A DNA stretch of 52,182 nucleotides from Chitinophagaceae bacterium. Lineage in GTDB: Bacteria > Bacteroidota > Bacteroidia > Chitinophagales > Chitinophagaceae. The DNA lies in assembly GCA_004173355.1 (NCBI GenBank), contig SEAD01000017.1, positions 1-52,182 of the forward strand. Reading direction: 5' to 3'. Of this stretch, positions 20,401-26,813 are shown in pieces. A program made the translations under genes and the position numbers. Positions within the stretch are counted from its first letter, which is position 1. Each line of letters starts with the position of its first letter. The notes below the pieces were generated by a model. That model did not search any database. It was given only the letters and a program-made list of their open reading frames with translations, and had not been told where the DNA came from.

Positions 20401-20777
20401 AGATCCAGCCAGCCATCGCCATTGACATCGGCCATGGTCACACCGGTTTTCCAGTCACCCGGCCGGCCGCCAACCTTGCCTGTGGCTGTCACATCTTCAA
20501 ACTTCCACTGCCCTTTGTTGATGAATAATTTTCCGGGTACGCTGTTACCGGCGAAATATAAATCCGGCAGGCCATCATTATTCAGGTCACCCGCTGCAAT
20601 ACCTGCACCATTGTACAGGTACTGGTAGGTCATTATATTATTGTCTTCCGTCTCCGTGATTTCGTTGCTGAACAGGAGTCCGGTTTCCGAAGGGTCCATC
20701 AGCACAAAACGATCCTCCCTCCCGCTGTGGCAGGAAGCCGCAAGCACAACCGCGCAAATAAAAAGAAAGGGACGCAT
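17406..20777 (-). CDS. FG-GAP/VCBS-repeat lipoprotein with ASPIC/UnbV (CRTAC1-like) domain
   Basis: Large surface or periplasmic lipoprotein built of beta-propeller repeats. Many copies of a calcium-binding DxDxDGxxD pattern are visible (DLNNDGLPDLY, DYDRDGDLDMF, DFDNDGYNDLF, DFDKDGDLDLF). An ASPIC/UnbV segment with the ending TVTWSDG-like IRVTWSDGTESVL lies near the middle. I chose the ATG at 20777, giving 1123 residues and a lipobox LAASC; the frame is open to an ATG at 20825 but that would place 16 residues before the signal. It takes the place in the operon where a surface glycan-binding protein is often found, right after susD. Binding of glycan or assembly of enzymes is only an inference; no catalytic domain is recognised. 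Confidence 0.88.
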   Translation of the reverse strand: MRPFLFICAVVLAASCHSGREDRFVLMDPSETGLLFSNEITETEDNNIMTYQYLYNGAGIAAGDLNNDGLPDLYFAGNSVPGKLFINKGQWKFEDVTATGKVGGRPGDWKTGVTMADVNGDGWLDLYLCYSGNSPGEGFQKPVLSNNTRRNNQLFINGGCKPGGIPVFTEQAAAYGLEATGTFSTQSYFFDYDRDGDLDMFLVNHANTFYSSLFNTRKLRNLRHPYFGNKLYRNDGGHFSEVSEAAGIHGSGLNYGLSAAISDLDGDGWPDIYVTNDYDEQDFLYLNNRDGTFREVSHQSIGHMSKYSMGSDFADINNDGRTDLFVADMLPEDNRRQKLLKGPDQFDKYSLAVDSGFHHQNMRNTLQVNSGTGQDSVPQFRETGQFAGVSNTDWSWAPLLADFDNDGYNDLFITNGYLHDYTNQDFLKFAQEKMGSQAPGTASSRNNWLELIRQMPSTGLTNYIMKNVDGQHFDNKTSEWGLTLKGVSNGAVYADFDNDGDLDLVINNLNEPVSVYQNKLTTGNNFIKIKLEGKTPNTTGTGARLEITAGSRHFIREAYPSRGYASSVEPVLTIGVGKADTLEEIRVTWSDGTESVLKSEAVNKTITVRQSGALAASAVPASGENFFTDLLLTSGIGFRHVENKFIDYNFQRLLPYQPSRLGARLAVGDVNKDGNDDVFFGGAIGQAGRLFLGGDDGSFITGPSQPWETDIASEDIGAVFFDADNDGDADLYVVSGGNEYGSGDPLYHDRLYVNDGNGTFTKNTTAIPVQETTSGSCVVPFDFDKDGDLDLFVGGRIAAQLYPMTPKSFLFRNDTRGSEIRFTNVTEQMNKDLQLAGMVTGATWTDLDKDGWTDLLLVGEWMPVRVFHNDQGKTFTEITHATGLAGTEGWWTSIFAADLDNDGDIDFLLGNAGLNQQFHASRDLPLEYVVQDINGDGVADPILCYSIQGKMYPAPSMDELLEQVPGLRKKFYRYENYADAQIEDLMDKSLLDQAYRLKMYTLQSSWIENTVGGKLVLKPLPPEVQVSMVNAFVMDDFDGDNQKEVLCAGNFYPYKVEWGKSDAFAGAMLKFSKGRAEIYKPGVPLRLDGDIRDLGIVNNRSGNKRVLVSRDNDKPAVFGKTKK

Positions 20778-20789
20778 CGGGGGGATTTT

Positions 20790-20822
20790 AAAATAAACAG
20801 GTGGGGCTAACTGCCCCACCTG
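20790..20822 (-). terminator. Attenuator-like hairpin between susD and downstream PUL genes
   Basis: On the minus strand CAGGTGGGGC and GCCCCACCTG form a perfect 10-bp stem with loop AGTTA, followed by TTTATTTT. It sits after the susD stop and 20 bases before the next ATG. Partial termination here would make susCD more abundant than the enzyme genes. It also overlaps the alternative ATG at 20825, so it could affect translation. Confidence 0.65.
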
Positions 20823-20842
20823 CATTCACACCGGGAAACTGC

Positions 20843-22525
20843 CTAGTAACCCGGGTTCTGAACTAACCTGCCATTACTCTTTTGTATTTCGGTGAATGGA
20901 ATTGGCAACAGGTACATTTTGTCGTCCCATTTCCTTGCACCATCCACTATAAGGTTATAATCATACTGCATCGTAGTGTTGTTCCGCAGCACACGTACAC
21001 CACGTGCGGGTACTCCGAGGGCCGTGGGACCGATCTTCCAGCGACGGATATCATCCAGACGTAATTCTTCGAAAGCCATTTCAACGCGGCGTTCATTCTG
21101 GTATTTTGTCATCAAAGCGGCACCCGTTTCCGTAACAGCCGGCATACCTACACGTGCCCGTACCACACCCAGTGCAGTCCTCGCTTCGCCTTCCGCACCC
21201 AATGCAATCTGCGCTTCGGCATAGTTGAGATAGAATTCCGCCTTGCGGAAATAGACAAACGGACTGGTATTTTCATTCGCACCGGATGCATCAGCAGGCT
21301 TCCCTTCATCGGTATACTTGCGGAAATTATAACGGGTGAGGGATGCGTTGTGTGGCGAAGGCCCCCTGACGGATTCGCGGCCACCAATAGTGGTGCTGTT
21401 GGCATCTTCCCAGTATTCCATGGGCCTTGTCTGGCTGCTTACGGGATCAAAGAAGGAAGCGCCGTTGAACAGGATGGACTCAGACAGGCGCTGGTCGCGG
21501 TTGGTATACGGGTTTTGCTGGTCATATCCCGAGGTGGGATCGCTGATCGGTTTACCATTGGTCATTTCATATGCGTCGACCAGGTTCTGGGTTGGCACAA
21601 TCATACCCCATCCATTGAGTCCGTTCGGATAGAGCCAGAGGTTTGAACCCCATGATCCGCCGCCATGGGCGTTGATATCGGTGAAATAACGGGCGAGGAT
21701 AATTTCCTCGTTGTTCTTGCCGTTGAAGATATCATGGTAGCGGGCCGGAGAAGAGAGGTTGGGGATGGAAGCTACATCCATAACGGCTTTGTTGGCATCC
21801 CTTGCGAGGATCCATTTTGCCTGGTCATTGGAGGGATTGAACAAAGGGCTGGCTGCATACAGCAGGGTCCTTCCTTTCAGGGCCATCGCTGCTTCCTTGC
21901 TGATACGGCCACGTTGTACTGCCGCAAATGCGGGCAGTTCAGTGATCGCGCTGTCGCACTGCTGCACGATAAAGGCAGCTACTTCATCCGCGGTACTTCT
22001 TGCCACACCATAGTCGCCCTGCCCCAGCGGGAAAGAAGCGGTGATCAATGGCACGCCACCATACCATTTCAGCAATTGGAGGTAAAAGAATGCCCGGAGA
22101 AAACGCATTTCGCCTTTTGCGGTTGTGAGCCGCGCAACATCAATAGGGCTACCTGCGATTTTTTCAAAAAATACATTGACGCGACGGATATCATTGTAAG
22201 ACCCCGCCCACTTGTTGCGGGTAATTGCCTCGCCGTTCTGTGGTCCGATTTCACCACGGGTATACTCCCGCATCCTGTCACCATCACCACCATGGCGGGT
22301 ATAACCGTTATCGGAGGCCATTTCGGTAAACTCAAAACCCTCCCCACCGAAAGGATGGCCCATACCACGGTAGGTACCGAGTACATAGGTATCCAGCAGG
22401 CTGGCGTCAACAAACACATCTATTTCACTGAAACTTGAAAGTGGTTTTTTCTCGAGGAAATCTTTCTTGCAGCCGGTCAGCAATACGCCGCCGAGAATCG
22501 TTATAAGAATTATCTTGATTTTCAT
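20843..22525 (-). CDS. susD: SusD/RagB-family outer-membrane glycan-binding lipoprotein
   Basis: Surface lipoprotein that forms the lid of the SusC transporter and captures the oligosaccharide. The 560 residues start with a lipoprotein signal ending LLTGC, followed by KKDFLEKKPL, the usual SusD beginning. The RagB/SusD helical repeats follow, and the C-terminal region carries YLNYAEAQIALG and the ending LLPIPFTEIQKSNGRLVQNPGY-type tail common to the family. It is 10 bases behind susC, as in nearly all such pairs. Substrate is not visible from the sequence; the neighbouring enzymes imply a fucosylated N-glycan-like oligosaccharide. Confidence 0.96.
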   Translation of the reverse strand: MKIKIILITILGGVLLTGCKKDFLEKKPLSSFSEIDVFVDASLLDTYVLGTYRGMGHPFGGEGFEFTEMASDNGYTRHGGDGDRMREYTRGEIGPQNGEAITRNKWAGSYNDIRRVNVFFEKIAGSPIDVARLTTAKGEMRFLRAFFYLQLLKWYGGVPLITASFPLGQGDYGVARSTADEVAAFIVQQCDSAITELPAFAAVQRGRISKEAAMALKGRTLLYAASPLFNPSNDQAKWILARDANKAVMDVASIPNLSSPARYHDIFNGKNNEEIILARYFTDINAHGGGSWGSNLWLYPNGLNGWGMIVPTQNLVDAYEMTNGKPISDPTSGYDQQNPYTNRDQRLSESILFNGASFFDPVSSQTRPMEYWEDANSTTIGGRESVRGPSPHNASLTRYNFRKYTDEGKPADASGANENTSPFVYFRKAEFYLNYAEAQIALGAEGEARTALGVVRARVGMPAVTETGAALMTKYQNERRVEMAFEELRLDDIRRWKIGPTALGVPARGVRVLRNNTTMQYDYNLIVDGARKWDDKMYLLPIPFTEIQKSNGRLVQNPGY

Positions 22526-22535
22526 CGCCGGGGTT

Positions 22536-25500
22536 TTAAAGGTTAATATTGATGCCGAAATTCACACTCTTCGTCTGCGGGAACTGCCAACCCTGCGGGT
22601 TAACTTCTTCCGGATCCTGCAGTCCATCTTTTTTCAGCTTGTCAAAAGTCAGGAGGTTATAGCCATTTACATAAATCCTGGCGCCCTGCACACCGATCTT
22701 ACCCAGTACCGATGCCGGGATTGTATAACCCAGTTCGATATTTTTCAGGCGAACGAAAGTGATGTTCCGGGTGTTGACGGTATTGCCCTGGCCCGCCTGT
22801 GCGAGACTGCGGCCGATGCGGGGCAGTGATGCAGTTGTATTGGACGGGGTCCAGGCATTTTTTACATAGTATTCCGGTGTGTTGTTACCCACAGCTACGA
22901 TATAGTCATACTGGATCATTGACTTACCCTGGCCCATGAGGTTGGCACTGAAATCGATGCCCTTGTAATGTGCACCGAGGAGCAGGCCATACTGGAGTCT
23001 TGGTGCATTGCCATAATCCGAACGCACCCTGTCATCCACGGTGATGAGCCCGTCGCCGTTGACATCACGGTAGATCAGGTCACCCAGCGCTTTCACGCCA
23101 TTGAGACCCGGGAATTTTGCGATATCATCCGGTGTGCGATACATACCGATCACATCATACAGCAGGAATGTACCGATAGGTTTGCCTTCCTGTTTCTGGT
23201 AAGAAGGAACGGTGGTACCCTCATCATTGAACACCACATGGTTTTTGGCATAGGTGGCATTCACACCAACAGAGAATGTAAAGTCTTTTGATACGCGGCC
23301 GTTGTAGTTGACCTGTCCGTCAAACCCGTTATTCTGCACCACACCGATATTTTCATCGGGAAGGATCAGGCCGGTATAGTTGGGAACCGATACGTTGCGG
23401 GGGGAAAGGATATCCTTTGTCCTCATCTGGAAATAATCGAGTTCAAAACTCAGCTTGCCGAGTACGGTACCTTCCAGACCGATGTCAAAAGTTTTTTTGG
23501 TTTCCCAGGTCACATCCGGGTTGGCGGCCACACCGGGATTGAGTACGTTGAAATTGCTTCCGTTGATAACGTAACCGGAACCATTGGTGGAAGACAGTGT
23601 ATAGAGGTTCAGGTACTGGAACTGTGCGATGCGGTCGTTACCCAGCAGTCCGTAAGACGCGCGGAGCTTCAGGCTATTCAGGAATTTCACATCCCGCATG
23701 AAGTTTTCCTCGGAGAGCACCCATCCCGCAGAAATTCCCGGGAAAAATCCAAAGCGTTTGTCTTCTGCAAAAATCTGTGAACCGTCATACCGGAACTGGA
23801 ATTGCGCGAGGTATTTTTTGCTGAAAGCATAACCCACGCGTCCAAAGTAGTTGAGACGGGCGGTTTCCCCTGCATTACCTGTGTTCGTCTGTGTGGCCGG
23901 GCTGCCGGCAAACAGCTGGTCAATCTGGGAGGAGAGATAACCGTTCCTGCCGGCCTGGAAAAGATCCGACCTGGTATTGTTGCGTTCTACGGCAACAAAG
24001 GCATTGATATCATGTACATTGAAACTGCGGTTGTAGTTCAGTTTTGCATTGAGTGTGTAGGAATTCGCTTCGGAATAAATTCGTGTCAGCGATGTATTGC
24101 TGTTGTTTGCCAGTCGCTGCAGGTCACCCGCGGTATTCCTTTCGTAGAAATAATGGGGCTGTTCCCAGCGGCCGCGGAACGACTGCGAATAATCCAGTGC
24201 ACCGAAACCGTCCAGTGTCAGGCCGGTGATCGCGGGAATTTTATATTCAAAACGAACGGTACCATTGATGAGGTTGAATTGCGTCCTGTCGTAGGCCGGA
24301 CTGGTCACAATCGCCAGCGGGTTATCATTCTGGCGGCCCCTTGCCGGCAGTCCATCGATGGTTGCCGGGATAGTCGGGATGGCCAGCACTGCCGATGAAT
24401 AAATACGTTGCTCATCCGCAAATGTGAAATTGGTGTTCTGGCGGCGACCGGAAAGATCGAGACCAACGCTCAGTCTTTTGCTGACCTGCACATCCACATT
24501 GGATCGGAAGTTATACTGCCGGTATTTGGAGGTATTGTCATTGGTGAGGATCGAACCCTGTGACACGGTACCACCTGATACAAAATATTTCACCGATTCA
24601 TTACCGCCACTCACGGTCAGTGATTGCCGGTCCTGGTTATAATAGTTTTCATACACCTCATCCAGCCAGTTGGTGCTGGGCGTGGTGCCATTTTCATAAT
24701 CGGTTATCTGCTGGTCGGTAAATGGCAGTGCCTGGCCTGACTGGAGTGCCAGGTCATTTACTTTACGTGCGTAGGTGGCCGCGTCTGACATTTTGATCAG
24801 GCGGACCGGACTTACAAAACCATGGTTGTAGGAATAGGTCAGTCGCGGTTTGCCTGATTTACCCCGTTTGGTGGTCACGAGGATAACACCGTTGGCAGAC
24901 TGTGCCCCATAGATTGCGGCAGATGCATCTTTCAGTACGGTGATGCTTTCCACATCATTCGGATCGATCCTGTCGAGCCCATCACGGTTGGCCACACCAT
25001 CCACTACAATCAGTGCGCTGTTGTTGCGGTAGGTACTGATACCACGTACGCTGTACACGGCACCATCCGAACCCGGTCTGGAATTCCGCTGGTTGACTAT
25101 GAGACCCGGCACTTTACCGGTAAGGGCATTGGAGAGGGTGACCGACTGGCTTTCCAGTACTTCGCGGCCGCTGATCTGCGTCACGGCGGTAGTCACTTCT
25201 TTTTTGCGTTGTGTTCCGTAACCCACTACCACCACATCCGACAGCACAGCTGCCGAAGAACGAAGGGTAATATTGAGCACGGAAGTAGAGGCACTGATCA
25301 GTTGTTCCACCGGTTCATAACCAACCGAGCTGATCACGAGGGTTTGCCCTTCGCTGACGTCCAGGGAAAACTGGCCACTGTTATCGGTGCGTGCACCGGT
25401 GGCGGAACCGCGGACGGTTACTGAAGCCCCGGCAACCGGTGCGTTGGTGGAATCTGCCACCCTGCCAGTAACCCGTTTCTGGGCCATCGACAGCATCGGA

Positions 25501-25556
25501 AGGGAAAAGAGCAGGAGGATTAATAAATAGCGTGGAGCATGTCCCGTTGTTCTCAT
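22536..25556 (-). CDS. susC: SusC/RagA-family TonB-dependent outer-membrane transporter
   Basis: Energy-dependent outer-membrane importer of oligosaccharides. The 1006 residues show a signal peptide to about 25, a carboxypeptidase-D-regulatory-like domain (GRVADSTNAPVAGASVTVRG) to about 100, a TonB-box-like stretch around VVVVGYGTQRKKEVTTAV, the plug domain with the SusC hallmark LIVVDGVANRDGLDRIDPNDVE-like segment and VLKDASAAIYGAQSANGVI, then a 22-strand barrel. No N-terminal STN domain is present, so it is not expected to signal to an anti-sigma factor; control by the divergent AraC protein fits this. It is the first gene of the long operon. Confidence 0.97.
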   Translation of the reverse strand: MRTTGHAPRYLLILLLFSLPMLSMAQKRVTGRVADSTNAPVAGASVTVRGSATGARTDNSGQFSLDVSEGQTLVISSVGYEPVEQLISASTSVLNITLRSSAAVLSDVVVVGYGTQRKKEVTTAVTQISGREVLESQSVTLSNALTGKVPGLIVNQRNSRPGSDGAVYSVRGISTYRNNSALIVVDGVANRDGLDRIDPNDVESITVLKDASAAIYGAQSANGVILVTTKRGKSGKPRLTYSYNHGFVSPVRLIKMSDAATYARKVNDLALQSGQALPFTDQQITDYENGTTPSTNWLDEVYENYYNQDRQSLTVSGGNESVKYFVSGGTVSQGSILTNDNTSKYRQYNFRSNVDVQVSKRLSVGLDLSGRRQNTNFTFADEQRIYSSAVLAIPTIPATIDGLPARGRQNDNPLAIVTSPAYDRTQFNLINGTVRFEYKIPAITGLTLDGFGALDYSQSFRGRWEQPHYFYERNTAGDLQRLANNSNTSLTRIYSEANSYTLNAKLNYNRSFNVHDINAFVAVERNNTRSDLFQAGRNGYLSSQIDQLFAGSPATQTNTGNAGETARLNYFGRVGYAFSKKYLAQFQFRYDGSQIFAEDKRFGFFPGISAGWVLSEENFMRDVKFLNSLKLRASYGLLGNDRIAQFQYLNLYTLSSTNGSGYVINGSNFNVLNPGVAANPDVTWETKKTFDIGLEGTVLGKLSFELDYFQMRTKDILSPRNVSVPNYTGLILPDENIGVVQNNGFDGQVNYNGRVSKDFTFSVGVNATYAKNHVVFNDEGTTVPSYQKQEGKPIGTFLLYDVIGMYRTPDDIAKFPGLNGVKALGDLIYRDVNGDGLITVDDRVRSDYGNAPRLQYGLLLGAHYKGIDFSANLMGQGKSMIQYDYIVAVGNNTPEYYVKNAWTPSNTTASLPRIGRSLAQAGQGNTVNTRNITFVRLKNIELGYTIPASVLGKIGVQGARIYVNGYNLLTFDKLKKDGLQDPEEVNPQGWQFPQTKSVNFGININL

Positions 25557-25590
25557 ATGCAGTATTTAGTATTAAGCAGCGAAAAAACCA

Positions 25591-25607
25591 TTTTATTCAA
25601 ATCCGAC
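25591..25607 (+). promoter_or_regulatory. Core motif TTTT-N4-AAATCCGAC, copy next to susC
   Basis: Only the 17-base core is shared with the other two copies; the flank differs. It begins 35 bases before the susC ATG and has the same orientation relative to susC as the nagB copy has to nagB. It may be a weaker site of the same regulator. Confidence 0.4.
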
Positions 25608-25756
25608 TACCTCCGTTTCAAGGCATTCCGGATCGTCAACCGGCCGTCTGTGCTTTCCTGCTCTTCAAAACATGGTGTGTATAAAGCTTCCCGGCAAAAG
25701 CCCTCTGATCAAGCATCATAACGTCATTCCCATGGCAGGCGACTGGCTGGTCAGGG

Positions 25757-25764
25757 CAAATCTA
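25757..25764 (-). promoter_or_regulatory. Possible -7 box for the susC operon
   Basis: On the minus strand this reads TAGATTTG, a perfect TAnnTTTG match, about 200 bases before susC. The 26-base motif at 25797-25822 lies 33 bases upstream of it, suitable for an activator. The -33 region shows only TTATGA, so the box is tentative. The rest of the 298-base susC-araC gap holds no other clear feature. Confidence 0.4.
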
Positions 25765-25796
25765 AGTTTACCACTTAACGATATCATAACATAAAA

Positions 25797-25822
25797 AAGA
25801 CTTTGTTTTCCATAAATCCGAC
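25797..25822 (+). promoter_or_regulatory. Shared 26-base motif, copy between susC and araC
   Basis: It matches 1753-1778 at 23 of 26 positions and lies 33 bases before the araC ATG and upstream of the proposed susC promoter. The position would allow activation of susC and autoregulation of the AraC gene at once. Function is inferred from position and conservation only. Confidence 0.5.
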
Positions 25823-25854
25823 ATTTTACCTAAATTCATCCACAGGCTCGCTTT

Positions 25855-26769
25855 ATGGACAGACGTATACTGAAACAACATTTTTCACTGCTGCACATCG
25901 ACCATGTCAAGCTTGACAAGCGTTGGGATTTCCCGAATGTGATCAGTCCTTACTTCCGTATTTATTATATAGATGAGGGGGAAGGCATCATTATCAGCGA
26001 GAAGGAAAAGACCTTACTGGAGCCCGGTTACCTGTATATCGTACCGAGTTTTACATTGTGCCACCTGAAGTGTAACAACTATCTCAGCCAGTACTTCCTT
26101 CATTTCTTTGAAGAGTCCGCCGAAGGCATTTCACTCTTTGGGAATTACCGGAAGATTATCCGCGTAGCGGCCTGTGATACGGATATTTCCAACTTCCGGA
26201 AACTCCTGTCGATAAATCCGAAACGCGGGATCAACCTCCCTAACAACAATCCGAAGACCTACGAGAAGAACCTGTACTACCGCAGTTACCAGGACATGAA
26301 CAAACGGGTGAACATGGCCACTTTTCTCGAGACCCAGGGGATCATGCTCCAGTTACTTTCCCGTTTCCTTGATGCGCAGGCGATCGACAATGCGGATACC
26401 AACCTGATACCATCCAAAATACTGGAGGCGATCAGTTATGTGCAGCTGAACCTGAAAGAAAACCTTTCCGTGGAGCTGCTCGCAAAAAATGCCAACCTGC
26501 ATCCCGATTATTTTTCCCGTTTGTTTTTCCAGTCAACCGGTGACCGGCCGATTTCATTTATCCATGAGAAAAGGATTGAACGCGCCCAGTACCTGATTGC
26601 CACCACGAACCTGAGCCAGAATGAAATTGCGGAGGAAACCGGTTTCGACAACCTCCCCTATTTTTCAAAAGTTTTTAAGAAAATTACCAGTCTCACCCCG
26701 GGTGAATACAAAAAAAAGAACCAGCTGATCTATAACCCCGATCCGCATCCGGAGATAAGCGGGGAATAA
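25855..26769 (+). CDS. AraC-family transcriptional regulator of the PUL
   Basis: Cytoplasmic sugar-responsive regulator of 304 residues. Residues 20-110 look like the AraC ligand-binding cupin (RIYYIDEGEGIIISEKEKT, LEPGYLYIVPSF), and residues ~200-300 hold the double helix-turn-helix with LSVELLAKNANLHPDYFSRLF and LSQNEIAEETGFDNLPYFSK followed by the family ending LTPGEYKK. It is divergent from susC, the usual place for a dedicated PUL regulator. Bacteroidota PULs more often use hybrid two-component systems or ECF/anti-sigma pairs; an AraC protein implies a cytoplasmic inducer, probably a released monosaccharide or disaccharide. Candidate sites are the repeated motifs at 1753, 25591 and 25797. 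Confidence 0.93.
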   Translation: MDRRILKQHFSLLHIDHVKLDKRWDFPNVISPYFRIYYIDEGEGIIISEKEKTLLEPGYLYIVPSFTLCHLKCNNYLSQYFLHFFEESAEGISLFGNYRKIIRVAACDTDISNFRKLLSINPKRGINLPNNNPKTYEKNLYYRSYQDMNKRVNMATFLETQGIMLQLLSRFLDAQAIDNADTNLIPSKILEAISYVQLNLKENLSVELLAKNANLHPDYFSRLFFQSTGDRPISFIHEKRIERAQYLIATTNLSQNEIAEETGFDNLPYFSKVFKKITSLTPGEYKKKNQLIYNPDPHPEISGE

Positions 26770-26770
26770 A

Positions 26771-26795
26771 AAACCCGCTGTCGCCAGCGGGTTTT
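26771..26795. terminator. Bidirectional terminator between araC and metE
   Basis: AAACCCGCTG and CAGCGGGTTT pair perfectly around a TCGC loop, with TTTT following on the plus strand and an A-run before it that gives a T-run on the minus strand. It begins two bases after the araC stop and serves both convergent genes. Confidence 0.85.
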
Positions 26796-26813
26796 AATAC
26801 GGCCAGAAAATAA

